Shown: positions 42,684 to 52,353, counted from the stretch's first letter. The stretch is 64,000 bases of DNA from Serratia sp. AKBS12 (GCF_024793895.1 NZ_JANUSB010000016.1:186001-250000); one strand, 5' to 3'. Notes: generated from the letters alone by a model not told the origin. Numbers and translations are program-made.

Positions 42684-43328
42684 TCATACCTTGTTGCCAA
42701 CCTGGCTCAGGCGTGGCCAAATCATCATCAGCGTCTCCACCAGGCGTAGCAAATCGTCGCGGCTGGCCCCTTCACGCGCCTGAACCGACATGCCTTCAAT
42801 GGTGCACATAATGTACTTGGCCAGCAGCGCGGTGTCGGTTTTCGCCAATAGTTCCCCCTGCTGTACCTTGCGATCGAAGCAGGCCTTGAGGCTGGCTTCC
42901 TGCGTATGATGCTTGCGGCGCAGCATTTCGGCCACGTCGTCGGATGCCGGAGACAGTGCCGCGGAAGCACACACCATAAAGCAGCCCGACGGCGTTTGCG
43001 GATCGGTAAATACCTCCGCCGACGAACGTACGTAGGCTTCAACCACCTCGGCTACCGGTAACGCCTGTTCCAGCAAATGGTTGCTACAGGTGATGTACTT
43101 GCTGAGATAGCGTTCAACGGCGGCACGAAACAACCCCTCTTTGTTACCGAACTCGGCATATAGCGTCGGCGCTTTGGCGCCGGTGACCTCGACCAGATCG
43201 GCCAGGGAAGTTGATTCATAACCGTGGCGCCAAAACAGATCGAGCGCACGGTCCAGCGCCTGGTCGCGATCAAACTGTTTCGGTCTGCCGCGGGTTTTCT
43301 TCGCACATACCTCTTCTTTGATAGTCAT
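42684..43328 (-). CDS. TetR-family repressor adjacent to DUF1471 genes
   Basis: The 214-residue protein starts with TRGRPKQFDRDQALDRALDLFWRHGYESTSLADLVEVTGAKAPTLYAEFGNKEGLFRAAVERYL, a complete TetR HTH, followed by an all-helical ligand domain containing two conspicuous cysteines (SGCFMVCASA). It is divergent from two tandem DUF1471 genes. Repeated 14-bp palindromes lie before its own start and before each of them, consistent with autoregulation and repression of both. E. coli has the parallel TetR-type ComR with the DUF1471 gene bhsA. GAGGG precedes the ATG at 43328. Confidence 0.88.
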   Translation of the reverse strand: MTIKEEVCAKKTRGRPKQFDRDQALDRALDLFWRHGYESTSLADLVEVTGAKAPTLYAEFGNKEGLFRAAVERYLSKYITCSNHLLEQALPVAEVVEAYVRSSAEVFTDPQTPSGCFMVCASAALSPASDDVAEMLRRKHHTQEASLKACFDRKVQQGELLAKTDTALLAKYIMCTIEGMSVQAREGASRDDLLRLVETLMMIWPRLSQVGNKV

Positions 43329-43372
43329 AGACCCTCGCGTGTTGCGCCCCGAATCAGGGCTTTCCAATTAAA

Positions 43373-43386
43373 TTAACGATCATTAT
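43373..43386. promoter_or_regulatory. Putative TetR operator, copy A
   Basis: TTAACGATCATTAT, one of four related sites (consensus TTAWCGAWCRTTAW) around the TetR and DUF1471 genes. This one lies 45 bp before the TetR ATG. Confidence 0.6.
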
Positions 43387-43428
43387 AAAAAAATATTGCG
43401 CCGACGTCGAGAAGCGATTACCATTTAG

Positions 43429-43442
43429 TTATCGATCGTTAT
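43429..43442. promoter_or_regulatory. Putative TetR operator, copy B
   Basis: TTATCGATCGTTAT, 60 bp before the first DUF1471 gene, followed 10 bp on by a further half site TAACGAC. Confidence 0.65.
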
Positions 43443-43501
43443 TTAAATGTAACGACAAAGACGAAATGACTCAATCTAATTCTCGGATAGGAAATAACTT
43501 T

Positions 43502-43759
43502 ATGAAAAACTTAAAAATAGCATTAGCAGCAATGACCCTTGCCAGCCTCTCCTTCGGCAGTTTTGCCGCAGAACAGGTTAACAGTCAACCGGCAGAGCAA
43601 CAGAAAATCGGCGTCGTCAGCAGCAGCGGAGCATCGGACATTACCTCCCTGCAAGCCAGTCTGGCAGAAAAAGCCGAGCAGCAAGGTGCTTCGTCTTACC
43701 GCATTATCGGTGCCGGTGGTAACAATCAGCTGCATGGCACGGCTGTTATCTATAAATAA
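43502..43759 (+). CDS. DUF1471 (YhcN/BhsA-type) small periplasmic protein 1
   Basis: An 85-residue secreted protein: signal peptide MKNLKIALAAMTLASLSFGSFA, then a mature DUF1471 domain (QQKIGVVSSSGASDITSLQASLAEKAEQQGASSYRIIGAGGNNQLHGTAVIYK). DUF1471 proteins in enterobacteria are stress-induced periplasmic or outer-membrane associated factors affecting copper, peroxide and biofilm traits; which applies is unknown. It is the first of two tandem paralogues with highly similar signal peptides and ends. Confidence 0.9.
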   Translation: MKNLKIALAAMTLASLSFGSFAAEQVNSQPAEQQKIGVVSSSGASDITSLQASLAEKAEQQGASSYRIIGAGGNNQLHGTAVIYK

Positions 43760-43835
43760 CAGTAAGTTAATTTAATTCCACCCGCAAGGAAACGCCGTTT
43801 TATCCTTCTCCGGGAAACGAAAAACCAGGAATTAA

Positions 43836-43849
43836 TTAACGAACATTAA
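43836..43849. promoter_or_regulatory. Putative TetR operator, copy C
   Basis: TTAACGAACATTAA, in the gap between the two DUF1471 genes. Confidence 0.55.
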
Positions 43850-43890
43850 AAAATAGCTTGCAATTCGCCAAATCGGCATCTAACATTAAA

Positions 43891-43904
43891 TTATCGATCG
43901 TTAA
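43891..43904. promoter_or_regulatory. Putative TetR operator, copy D
   Basis: TTATCGATCGTTAA, 58 bp before the second DUF1471 gene; nearly identical to copy B and, like it, followed by a half site TAACGAC. Confidence 0.65.
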
Positions 43905-43961
43905 TTAATTTAACGACCAGCAGAACAAACTTCATACCGAACATAAGATAGGAATATGATT

Positions 43962-44219
43962 ATGAAAAACCTGAAAATGACCATCGCTGCTATTGCTCTT
44001 GCTTCTGTTTCATTTGGTAGCTTTGCCGCCGAACTGGTTAACAGCCAACCTGCCGATCTGCAAAAAGCCGGTGTGGTTACGGTAAGCGGCGCTTCTGACC
44101 TGACCAGCCTGGAAAACAGACTGGCGGCCAAAGCGGATGAAGCCGGTGCAAAATCATTCCAGATCATTTCAACTGCCGGTGACAACAAACTGCACGGCAC
44201 TGCGATCATCTACAATTAA
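43962..44219 (+). CDS. DUF1471 (YhcN/BhsA-type) small periplasmic protein 2
   Basis: An 85-residue paralogue of the previous gene: signal peptide MKNLKMTIAAIALASVSFGSFA and mature part ELVNSQPADLQKAGVVTVSGASDLTSLENRLAAK, ending KLHGTAIIYN. It has its own leader with two copies of the shared 14-bp palindrome, so the pair arose by duplication of a gene together with its operator. The ATG at 43962 is preferred over 43956 because of spacing from AGGA. Confidence 0.9.
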   Translation: MKNLKMTIAAIALASVSFGSFAAELVNSQPADLQKAGVVTVSGASDLTSLENRLAAKADEAGAKSFQIISTAGDNKLHGTAIIYN

Positions 44220-44244
44220 TTGCTGAAATAGCAGTTGTGCAAAG

Positions 44245-44265
44245 AGGCGGCCCTGGCCGCCTTTT
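44245..44265 (+). terminator. Rho-independent terminator after the DUF1471 pair
   Basis: AGGCGGC and GCCGCCT form a 7-bp stem with a CCTG loop, running into TTTT, 26 bp after the stop. Confidence 0.85.
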
Positions 44266-44293
44266 GTGTTTTATCGCTGCGAGAAAACACGCT

Positions 44294-45220
44294 TTACGCA
44301 AGCGTGGTCAACTCCTTGAGCATGAAAATGGCGCAGCCGTGGTGACCGGTGTTGCCGCGTCTTTCGTTCAGCAGGCTGAAACCCAGCGACCGGTACAATC
44401 CGACCGCTTCTTTTAACTGCTCAGTGGTTTCCAGATAACAGTAACGATAGCCAGCAGCACGCGCCGCCTGCATGGCCTGCACCACCATGTAACGCGCCAT
44501 GCCCAACCCACGGATTTCGGGTTTGAAAAACAGTTTCTGCAATTCGCAATAATCCGGCTCGCCACCGACCAGTGGCGCAATGCCGACCCCGCCCGCCACC
44601 TCCCCATGTCGCTCGACCACCCAATAGTGGCCGCCGTTGCGCTGATAAACCGCGGTCAACTGGTCGAGATGGGGATCCTGTACGCTGACGCCTTCCATCT
44701 TGTCCATGCCGTATTCGCGAAACGTGGCGCGGATCACCGCTGCCATCGCGGCATCGTCCTGTGCGGTAATCGGCCGGACGCGCAGCTCCGCCGCCCGCTG
44801 TCGGCGGGCGCTGCCTAACGCGGAGGCAAATTTTTTAATCGTTGCCACCGTTGCGGCGATTTCGTCGTCGTCCAGCTGTGCCAGCGCGGCCAGCATAAAG
44901 TCATCGGCATCGGTATCGATGGCCATCAGCGTTTTCTTCCCTTCGCGCGTCAACCGATGCAAGGTCTGCCGCCGGTCCTGCGGATGTTCAACAATTTCGA
45001 TCATTTGCGCCTTTACCAGACTGTTCAGCGCGCGGCTGGCGCTGGCCTTGTCGATGCACAGGCGCATTGCCAGTTCCATCACCGCCAGCGGCTGCTGCTT
45101 GAGTTCAATCATCAGGTGTATTTGCAACGGTGAAAAGCGTGAACCGTTACTCTGCTTGTTCAACATCCCCAACTCGCGCACCAGGTGCCGGCTCAGCGCC
45201 CGAAAATCTCGGATCTCCAC
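44294..45220 (-). CDS. MarR-type regulator fused to a GNAT acetyltransferase
   Basis: The 308-residue fusion has a MarR winged helix in residues about 1-145 (FSPLQIHLMIELKQQPLAVMELAMRLCIDKASASRALNSLVKAQMIEIVEHPQDRRQ) and a GNAT domain in about 150-305 (LQKLFFKPEIRGLGMARYMVVQAMQAARAAGYRYCYLETTEQLKEAVGLYRSLGF). This MarR-GNAT architecture is found in many bacteria; the acetylated target is unknown. It stands alone, facing the DUF1471 terminator. Confidence 0.92.
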   Translation of the reverse strand: MEIRDFRALSRHLVRELGMLNKQSNGSRFSPLQIHLMIELKQQPLAVMELAMRLCIDKASASRALNSLVKAQMIEIVEHPQDRRQTLHRLTREGKKTLMAIDTDADDFMLAALAQLDDDEIAATVATIKKFASALGSARRQRAAELRVRPITAQDDAAMAAVIRATFREYGMDKMEGVSVQDPHLDQLTAVYQRNGGHYWVVERHGEVAGGVGIAPLVGGEPDYCELQKLFFKPEIRGLGMARYMVVQAMQAARAAGYRYCYLETTEQLKEAVGLYRSLGFSLLNERRGNTGHHGCAIFMLKELTTLA

Positions 45221-45472
45221 GCTATGTTCCTTCTCTACATCATCATTGATGAAAATTAGTTGATAGTGTTACCTAAATGATGAATCACCATAACCTATCG
45301 GCAGCAAAAAGTGAATGTTACCCAGGAAAATCAAGCGACAGGATCCGTTGCGGCGCGGCCCATTTTCCCTTTTGCCAATTTTGACCCATGCTTAAACGAG
45401 GCCAGCCGCAGTAGGCTAACGGTCAGTTGCGGAGGCCCACCTCATTACTTTGGCTAAGCGGGATGCCGGCTC

Positions 45473-46963
45473 ATGACGAAAAAAACCACTTTATTGCAGT
45501 TTTTCCATTGGTATTACCCCGATGGCGGCAAACTATGGCAGGAAGCGGCGCAGCGCGCTGCGCAGATTGCCGAGATCGGCATCACCGACCTGTGGCTGCC
45601 ACCGGCCTACAAAGGGGCGTCCGGTGGCTATTCGGTTGGCTACGACACCTACGATTTGTTCGATTTGGGCGAATTCGATCAGAAAGGGAGCCGCGCCACC
45701 AAGTACGGCGACAAAGAATCGCTGATCGATGCTGCCAATACTCTGCGTGAGCACGGGGTGCGCATCATTTACGACACGGTGTTCAACCACAAGATGGGAG
45801 CGGACGAAACCGAACGGGTTCACGTTCACCGCACCAATACGCAGGATCGTAACGACATTGACGACCTCGGCTTTGATGCCACCGCCTACACGCGTTTCAC
45901 CTTTCCCGGCCGTCAGGGAAAATATTCCGCCTTCGTTTGGGATTACACCTGCTTTAGCGGCGTGGATTATCTGGAAGACCCACAGGAAAAAGGCATCTTT
46001 AAAATCGCCAACGACTACGGTGATGACGGCTGGAACGATCAGGTCGATGACGAGAAAGGCAATTTCGATTATCTGATGGGCGCCGACGTGGAGTTCCGTA
46101 ATAACGCGGTGGCGGAGGAGCTGAAATACTGGGGCCGCTGGCTGCTGGACACCCTGCCCTGTGACGGATTCCGCCTCGACGCCGCCAAACACATTCCGGC
46201 CTGGTTCTTCAAACAGTGGGCCGATCACGTGCGAGAAGCGGCGCAGCGCGATCTGTTCATCGTCGCCGAATACTGGTCGCACGATTTGGCGTCGCTGCAA
46301 CAATACATCGATATGGTGGATGGCAGAGTGATGCTGTTCGACGTGGCGCTGCACCTGAAATTCCACCAGGCATCGAAGCAGGCCGATCAATTCGATATGG
46401 CGCAGATCTTTACCGATACGCTGACCGCCACCAACCCCAGCCACGCGGTGACCATTGTCGCCAACCACGACACGCAACCATTACAATCGCTGGAAGCGCC
46501 GGTTGAACCCTGGTTCAAACCGCTGGCCTACGCGCTGATCCTGCTGCGCGAACAGGGGGTGCCCTGTGTGTTTTATCCGGATCTGTACGGCGCAAGCTAC
46601 CAGGACACCGGCCGCGACGGCGGTGAGTACCAGATCGAGATGCCGGCCATTGCCGAGCTGGAAAAATTGCTCCTCGCCCGCCAGCGTTTTGCCAACGGCG
46701 CGCAAACCGATTACTTCGACGATAGACACTGCGTCGCCTTCAGCCGCAGCGGAACCGCAGAAGCGCCGGGCTGCGTGGTGGTATTGACCAACGGTGCAGA
46801 AAATCACAAGACGGTGACGCTGGGCAATGCGCTGGCACATCGGCAATGGCGCGACTTCCTTGGCAACCGCGAAGAGATGGTCGAAACGGACCAGGATGGC
46901 CGCGCCGACTTCCCGGTTAACGGCGACAGCGTCAGCGTATGGGTATTGGCGGAAAATGCCTGA
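45473..46963 (+). CDS. amyA: Cytoplasmic alpha-amylase
   Basis: The 496-residue GH13 enzyme lacks a signal peptide and has the length of E. coli AmyA (495). Family regions visible: [11 protein letters not shown] (region I), GFRLDAAKH with the nucleophile Asp (region II), VAEYW with the acid/base Glu (region III) and VANHDTQ (region IV). It hydrolyses alpha-1,4-glucans inside the cell. The ribosome site is poor (GGGATGCCGGCTC). It is separate from the RIO kinase gene by 113 bp. Confidence 0.95.
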   Translation: MTKKTTLLQFFHWYYPDGGKLWQEAAQRAAQIAEIGITDLWLPPAYKGASGGYSVGYDTYDLFDLGEFDQKGSRATKYGDKESLIDAANTLREHGVRIIYDTVFNHKMGADETERVHVHRTNTQDRNDIDDLGFDATAYTRFTFPGRQGKYSAFVWDYTCFSGVDYLEDPQEKGIFKIANDYGDDGWNDQVDDEKGNFDYLMGADVEFRNNAVAEELKYWGRWLLDTLPCDGFRLDAAKHIPAWFFKQWADHVREAAQRDLFIVAEYWSHDLASLQQYIDMVDGRVMLFDVALHLKFHQASKQADQFDMAQIFTDTLTATNPSHAVTIVANHDTQPLQSLEAPVEPWFKPLAYALILLREQGVPCVFYPDLYGASYQDTGRDGGEYQIEMPAIAELEKLLLARQRFANGAQTDYFDDRHCVAFSRSGTAEAPGCVVVLTNGAENHKTVTLGNALAHRQWRDFLGNREEMVETDQDGRADFPVNGDSVSVWVLAENA

Positions 46964-47076
46964 CAGGCTGCTGCAATGCCAGCAGCGGGCAAACTAATTG
47001 CCCGCTTTCTGGTCTAATTGGCAATTCCGTCCAGGCAAACCATTCACACCAGAGCCTAAATAGGGTACAAGGCTGC

Positions 47077-47922
47077 ATGAAAATTCCAAAACGACTCCAG
47101 CCATTGGTAGATGATGGTTTAATCGACGACGTCATTCGCCGTTTGAAAAGCGGTAAAGAGGCCGACGTGTTTATCGTGCGCTGCGGTAACGACATCCGCT
47201 GCGCCAAAGTGTACAAAGAAGCGGACAAACGCAACTTCAAGCAAGCGGTGCATTATCAGGAAGGCCGCAAAGTGCGTAACAGCCGCGATGCGCGGGCAAT
47301 GAGCAAAGGTTCTCGCTTTGGCCGCCAGCAGCAGGAAGAAGCCTGGCAAAATACCGAAGTCGATGCGTTACACCTGCTGGCAAAGGCCGGCGTGCGGGTG
47401 CCACAGCCGGATATCTGCCTTGACGGCGTGCTGCTGATGGAGCTTATCACCGATGAAGAAGGCCTGGTGGCTCCGCGCCTGAGCGACATCACGCTGGAGC
47501 CGGCACAGGCGCTGGCAGATCATGCCTTGATGATGAACTACGCGGTGCGCATGCTGTGCGCCGGGCTGGTGCACGGCGATCTGTCTGAATTCAACGTACT
47601 GATGGATAAAAACGGCCCGGTGATTATCGATCTGCCGCAGGTGGTCGATGCTGCCGCCAACAATCATGCTAAAAGCATGTTTGAGCGTGATATCAATAAT
47701 ATGACTCATTATTACGGCCAGTTCGCGCCGCAGCTGCTGGGCAGTAAATATGCCAAGGAAATCTGGGCGCTGTATCAGGAAGGCAAGCTGACGCCAGAAA
47801 GCACACTGACCGGCCACTATCAGGAAAGCAGCAAAAGCGCCGACGTGGGTTCGGTGCTGGACGAAATACAGGCCGCCAGCGACGCCTATCAACGCCAGCA
47901 AATGGCGCGCAACGAAGAGTAA
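47077..47922 (+). CDS. RIO-type serine protein kinase
   Basis: A 281-residue atypical kinase. The nucleotide loop SGKEADVF is at residues 25-32, the ATP-contacting Lys is probably K44 (CAKVYKEADKRNF), the catalytic loop HGDLSEFNVL has D168 and N173, and the metal Asp D185 lies in IIDLPQ, which is the RIO1 signature. RIO kinases in bacteria are of uncertain role; in archaea and eukaryotes they act in ribosome maturation. The open frame reaches back into amyA, but the ATG at 47077 matches the family N-terminus. Confidence 0.88.
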   Translation: MKIPKRLQPLVDDGLIDDVIRRLKSGKEADVFIVRCGNDIRCAKVYKEADKRNFKQAVHYQEGRKVRNSRDARAMSKGSRFGRQQQEEAWQNTEVDALHLLAKAGVRVPQPDICLDGVLLMELITDEEGLVAPRLSDITLEPAQALADHALMMNYAVRMLCAGLVHGDLSEFNVLMDKNGPVIIDLPQVVDAAANNHAKSMFERDINNMTHYYGQFAPQLLGSKYAKEIWALYQEGKLTPESTLTGHYQESSKSADVGSVLDEIQAASDAYQRQQMARNEE

Positions 47923-47943
47923 ACCACACGCCGTCTGCGTTGG

Positions 47944-48852
47944 TTATTTGCCGGCAGCGGCGACCGGCCGCCAGCGCGGCAAGCCAAACATATTGACTGC
48001 CATGCCGGCCAGCACGCACAGCGCACCGGCAAGTTGCAACGTCGATAATGTTTCGCCCATCAGCAGCCAGGCACTGGCCAACCCAACCAACGGTACCAAC
48101 AGCGCCAGCGGCGCCACTCGCCAGGTTTCATAACGCGCCAGCAGGCTGCCCCAGATAGAATAGCCAAACAGGGTGGCGGCAAACGCCAGGTAGCCAATCA
48201 CCAATACGCTGCTTAAGCGCAGATGACGCAGGCTGTCGATCGCCATCTGACGATCGTCGAACAGCCAGCTACAGGCAAAAAATGGCAAGATTGGAATCAG
48301 TGCGCTCCATACCACCAGCGGCAAAATGCCCTGCCGGCGAAAAGTACTCATGATTTTTTTATTGGCAATGTTGCCCAGCGCCCAGGACAACGCTGCACCG
48401 AGCGTCAGTAACAGTCCGGCCAGCGGTACCGCGCCGCCCCCCTGCTGCAGGCTGGCCTGCGCCAGCAATAGCATACCGGCGGTGGCGATAACGATCCCCA
48501 CCAGATGGTTGACGCGCAGCCGATCCCCCAGCAACAGCATCGCCAATAACAGCGTAAAGAACACCTGCGCCTGTAGCACCAGCGACGCCAAACCGGCAGG
48601 CATGCCAACCTTGATAGCCAGGAACAACAGCGCAAACTGGCCAAAGCTCATGGTCAGGCCATACAGCGTCAGCCATTTCCATGGCAGCTGTGGGCGGGGA
48701 ATAAAGAATATCGCCGGCAGCGCCACCAACAGGAAACGCAGCCCGGCCAGCAGAAAAGGCGGCATATTCTGTAAGCCGTACTTGATAATGACGAAATTCA
48801 CCCCCCAGATAATCACCACCAACAACGCCAATAACCGATCGCGAACTGCCAT
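47944..48852 (-). CDS. eamA: O-acetylserine/cysteine exporter EamA
   Basis: The 302-residue inner-membrane protein of the DMT superfamily matches E. coli EamA (YdeD): LLALLVVIIWGVNFVIIKYGLQNMPPFLLAGLRFLLVALPAIFF, GMPAGLASLVLQAQVFFTLLLA and LLARYETWRVAPLALLVPLVGLASAWLL. EamA exports O-acetylserine and cysteine. It converges with the RIO kinase gene. Confidence 0.92.
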   Translation of the reverse strand: MAVRDRLLALLVVIIWGVNFVIIKYGLQNMPPFLLAGLRFLLVALPAIFFIPRPQLPWKWLTLYGLTMSFGQFALLFLAIKVGMPAGLASLVLQAQVFFTLLLAMLLLGDRLRVNHLVGIVIATAGMLLLAQASLQQGGGAVPLAGLLLTLGAALSWALGNIANKKIMSTFRRQGILPLVVWSALIPILPFFACSWLFDDRQMAIDSLRHLRLSSVLVIGYLAFAATLFGYSIWGSLLARYETWRVAPLALLVPLVGLASAWLLMGETLSTLQLAGALCVLAGMAVNMFGLPRWRPVAAAGK

Positions 48853-48958
48853 GTTTGCTCCAGAGCAACGGGATATGTGATAGGCGTTACGTTAGCGGTG
48901 ATATGCCCTGCAACTCAATCAAATTTTATGCCGCCCCTACGACACGCGGCGATAGAGG

Positions 48959-49252
48959 CTATGCCGGCATCACGCCGATAAACGAGGTTTTCTTGCGTGG
49001 CTCGGTCATCAGCGACTCCAATTGTTCCACGCATCGCAGGTAATGCGGCGTTTTTTTATGCGCGTCCACCGCTTGCCGATCCCGATACGCTTCATAGATA
49101 TAAAAGCGCGTCGGGATATTTTCATCCTGCAGTACGTCAAAACGCAGGTTGCCCGGTTCGGCAATGGCGCCAAGATGATTGGCACGAAACACCGCGAGAA
49201 ACTGCTCCACTTTATCGGGCTTGACGTTGATTTCGACTAACGTAACCTGCAT
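48959..49252 (-). CDS. lsrG: Autoinducer-2 catabolism protein LsrG
   Basis: The 97-residue ABM-fold protein matches E. coli LsrG along its whole length: [56 protein letters not shown], then [21 protein letters not shown]. LsrG isomerises phospho-AI-2 produced by LsrK. It is divergent from lsrK, but lsrACDBF and lsrR are not near it. Confidence 0.93.
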   Translation of the reverse strand: MQVTLVEINVKPDKVEQFLAVFRANHLGAIAEPGNLRFDVLQDENIPTRFYIYEAYRDRQAVDAHKKTPHYLRCVEQLESLMTEPRKKTSFIGVMPA

Positions 49253-49271
49253 AACGGCTCCTTGCTGACAC

Positions 49272-49285
49272 GGGGGATATCCCCC
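49272..49285. promoter_or_regulatory. GGGGGATATCCCCC palindrome in the lsrG-lsrK gap
   Basis: A perfect 14-bp palindrome 19 bp before the lsrG ATG, in a 181-bp divergent region. It may be an operator or a simple leader hairpin of lsrG. Confidence 0.4.
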
Positions 49286-49433
49286 AATGCTAGGCGCTAT
49301 TGGGCGTATTTCCGCCTCCGCGCGGCGTTTTTGCAGCCCGCCTCACAGTTCTAAACGTCACGCCCGCTTCGCCTGCCTCGTCAATCCCACACGCCATCTA
49401 TAGTTAAGATCGGTCTTCCACAGAGTGTGAACT

Positions 49434-50999
49434 ATGCGCAATTTATTGATGGCATTGGACGCAGGCACGGGCAGCATTCGAGCGGTCATTTTCGATCTGG
49501 AAGGCCAGCAAATCGCCAGCGGCCAGGCGGAATGGCACCATCTGGCGGTGCCGAACGTGCCCGGTTCGATGGAGTTCGATCTGGGCCACAACTGGCAACT
49601 GGCCTGCCAGTGCATGCGGCAGGCGTTGCAGCTGGCCAACGCCGAGGCGCAGGAGATCCGTGCGCTAGCATGCTGTTCGATGCGCGAAGGTATCGTGCTG
49701 TACGATAGCGACGGCGAAGCCATCTGGGCCTGCGCCAACGTCGACGCTCGTGCCAGCCGCGAGGTCAGCGAGCTCAAGGAGCTGCAAAACCACGGCTTTG
49801 AGCACGAGGTCTACCGCCATTCCGGCCAGACTCTGGCGCTGAGCGCCATGCCGCGCCTGCTGTGGCTGGCGCATAATCGGCCTGACATCTATCGCCGTGC
49901 GTCGACGATCACCATGATCGGCGATTGGCTGGCAAACCGTCTCAGCGGCGAACTGGCGGTGGATCCCTCCAATGCCGGTACCACCGGCATGCTGGATCTG
50001 ACCAGCCGCAACTGGCGGCCCGAACTGCTGGATATGGCCGGTCTGCGCGCCGATATGCTGTCGCCGGTAAAGGAAACCGGCAGCCTGCTGGGCCAGGTCA
50101 CCGCGCTGGCGGCGCAGCAAAGCGGGCTGCTGGCCGGCACGCCGGTGGTCATGGGCGGCGGCGATGTGCAACTGGGCTGTCTGGGGCTGGGGGTGGTGCG
50201 CGCCGGGCAAACGGCGGTGCTGGGCGGTACCTTTTGGCAGCAAATCGTCAATCTGCCCCAGCCGCTGACCGATCCAGAGATGAACATTCGCATTAACCCA
50301 CACGTGATCCCCGGTATGGCGCAGGCGGAATCCATCAGTTTCTTCACCGGCCTGACCATGCGCTGGTTCCGCGATGCATTCTGTGCGGAAGAAAAACTGC
50401 TGGCACAGCGGCTGGGGGTCGACGCCTATGCGCTGCTGGAGGAGATGGCGGCGCGGGTACCGCCCGGTGCCTACGGCGTGATGCCGATTTTTTCCGACGC
50501 CATGCATTTTAACCACTGGTATCACGCCGCGCCGTCGTTTATCAATATGTCGCTGGATCCTGAACGCTGCAACAAGCAGACGCTGTTTCGCGCATTGGAA
50601 GAAAATGCGGCGATTGTTTCCGCCTGCAATCTGCAGCAAATTGCGCGCTTTTCCGGCGTACAGCCGCAGTCGCTGGTGTTCGCCGGCGGCGGCGCCAAAG
50701 GCAGGCTGTGGAGCCAGATCCTCAGCGACGTCACCGGCCTGCCGGTGCAGGTGCCGGTAGTGAAAGAGGCGACCGCACTGGGCTGCGCCATTGCCGCCGG
50801 GGTTGGCGTCGGGCTGTATCCGTCGCTGGCGGAAACCGGTGAACGACTGGTGCGTTGGGAGCGGCAATATCAACCGGACATGACCCAGCATGCGTTGTAT
50901 CAACGGCAAAAGGAGACCTGGCTGGAAGTGTATGCCGATCAGCTGACGCTGGTGGATCACGGCCTGACCACCTCACTGTGGAAGGCTCCGGGGCTCTAG
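49434..50999 (+). CDS. lsrK: Autoinducer-2 kinase
   Basis: The 521-residue FGGY-family sugar kinase matches E. coli LsrK closely: [86 protein letters not shown], and [23 protein letters not shown], ending [13 protein letters not shown]. It phosphorylates imported AI-2. In E. coli lsrK is beside lsrR and the lsrACDBFG operon; here only lsrG is close. Confidence 0.95.
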   Translation: MRNLLMALDAGTGSIRAVIFDLEGQQIASGQAEWHHLAVPNVPGSMEFDLGHNWQLACQCMRQALQLANAEAQEIRALACCSMREGIVLYDSDGEAIWACANVDARASREVSELKELQNHGFEHEVYRHSGQTLALSAMPRLLWLAHNRPDIYRRASTITMIGDWLANRLSGELAVDPSNAGTTGMLDLTSRNWRPELLDMAGLRADMLSPVKETGSLLGQVTALAAQQSGLLAGTPVVMGGGDVQLGCLGLGVVRAGQTAVLGGTFWQQIVNLPQPLTDPEMNIRINPHVIPGMAQAESISFFTGLTMRWFRDAFCAEEKLLAQRLGVDAYALLEEMAARVPPGAYGVMPIFSDAMHFNHWYHAAPSFINMSLDPERCNKQTLFRALEENAAIVSACNLQQIARFSGVQPQSLVFAGGGAKGRLWSQILSDVTGLPVQVPVVKEATALGCAIAAGVGVGLYPSLAETGERLVRWERQYQPDMTQHALYQRQKETWLEVYADQLTLVDHGLTTSLWKAPGL

Positions 51000-51151
51000 T
51001 CTGAGCGCCGTACGGCGCGATTGTTCCTGCACAGAAACAGTGTAATTACCGCAAACGGATTTATCTGGCGTATAACGCTGCGTAAATTGTGATCTCTGTC
51101 ACTCGCTGCCGGTGCGAGCGAATCACAATATCTTCTGAGACGAGCGGTATT

Positions 51152-52336
51152 ATGCTGAATAATAAAGATAAACCTGCATCATCAGCCTGGCTGGCCATTT
51201 TTTCACTGACGGTTGCCTGCTTTGTCATGGTGACAACAGAATTCCTGCCGATCGGTTTGCTGACCAATATTGCCCCTTCCCTCAACGTCAGCACCGGCAC
51301 CGCCGGCCTGATGGTTACCATGCCCGGCATCGTGGCTGCGGTCGCCGCGCCAGCGCTGAGTCTGGCCTCCGGGCGGCTCGATCGCCGACTGCTGATGCTC
51401 GGTCTGTCGCTGCTGCTGATTGTCTCCAATCTGGTTTCCGCGCTGGCGGTCAATTTTCCGATGATGCTGCTCGGCCGCGTACTGCTCGGCATTTGCGTCG
51501 GTGGCTTCTGGTCGTTCGCCGCCAACTATGGCCGCCATCTGGTGCCTGAAGCCAGCCAGGGCCGCGCAACGGCGCTGATCCTGAGCGGCATTTCGGTCGG
51601 CGCAGTGTGTGGCGTGCCGGCAGGCGCGCTGATTGGCGACCTGTTCGGCTGGCGCGCCGCCTTCTTTGGCAGCGCCGTGCTGGCGCTGGCAGTGTTAATC
51701 GCACAATCGCGCCTGTTGTCCCCGGTGCCGCCAAGCCGTGCGGTGACACCGCGCGATCTGCTGCTGCCGCTGCGCCTGCCGTTGGCGCGCATTGGCCTGA
51801 TTGCCATCGTACTGCTGTTTATCGGCCACTTCGCCGCCTATACCTATCTGCGACCGCTGCTGCAGCAGGTGTTTGTGCTGAGTCCATCGGCCATTTCGAT
51901 GCAGTTGCTGGCCTACGGCGCGATCGGTCTGCTGGGTACCTTCGCCGGCGAGCGTCTGGCTGAACACAGCCTGCGCGCCACCTTTATCCTGATAGCCGTT
52001 ATGCTGGCGGGCATCTTGATTGTGTCACCGCTGCTCAGCGGTATCGCCGGCGCGACGCTGATGGTACTGATCTGGGGACTGGCGTTTGGCGCAGTACCGG
52101 TTTGCGCCACCAACTGGATGTTCAACGCCGTACCGCAGGCGCCGGAAGCCGGTCAGGCGTTACTGGTGTGCGTCATTCAGATCGCCCTGGCCTCGGGTGC
52201 GCTGCTCGGCGGTGAAGTGGTTGACTGGCAAGGCGTCAGCAGCGCCATGCTGTTCGGCGGTGCGCTGATCCTGTCGGCGGCGCTGGTGTTCGGTTTGTCC
52301 TTGCGCTCCGGCATGGTTGACGCTAAACAATCCTAG
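51152..52336 (+). CDS. MFS transporter of the DHA1 (YdhP/NepI-like) group
   Basis: A 394-residue 12-segment MFS protein: TTEFLPIGLLTNIAPSLNVSTGTAGLMVTMPGIVAAVAAPALSL in TM1-2, the loop SGRLDRRLLMLGLSLLL, and LLGRVLLGICVGGFWSFAANYGRHLVPE, a pattern of sugar, nucleoside and drug efflux members. It likely exports a small hydrophilic compound. The LysR gene downstream on the same strand starts 53 bp later after a small hairpin and may regulate it. Confidence 0.85.
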   Translation: MLNNKDKPASSAWLAIFSLTVACFVMVTTEFLPIGLLTNIAPSLNVSTGTAGLMVTMPGIVAAVAAPALSLASGRLDRRLLMLGLSLLLIVSNLVSALAVNFPMMLLGRVLLGICVGGFWSFAANYGRHLVPEASQGRATALILSGISVGAVCGVPAGALIGDLFGWRAAFFGSAVLALAVLIAQSRLLSPVPPSRAVTPRDLLLPLRLPLARIGLIAIVLLFIGHFAAYTYLRPLLQQVFVLSPSAISMQLLAYGAIGLLGTFAGERLAEHSLRATFILIAVMLAGILIVSPLLSGIAGATLMVLIWGLAFGAVPVCATNWMFNAVPQAPEAGQALLVCVIQIALASGALLGGEVVDWQGVSSAMLFGGALILSAALVFGLSLRSGMVDAKQS

Positions 52337-52353
52337 AGCAGAGTAAAAATATG

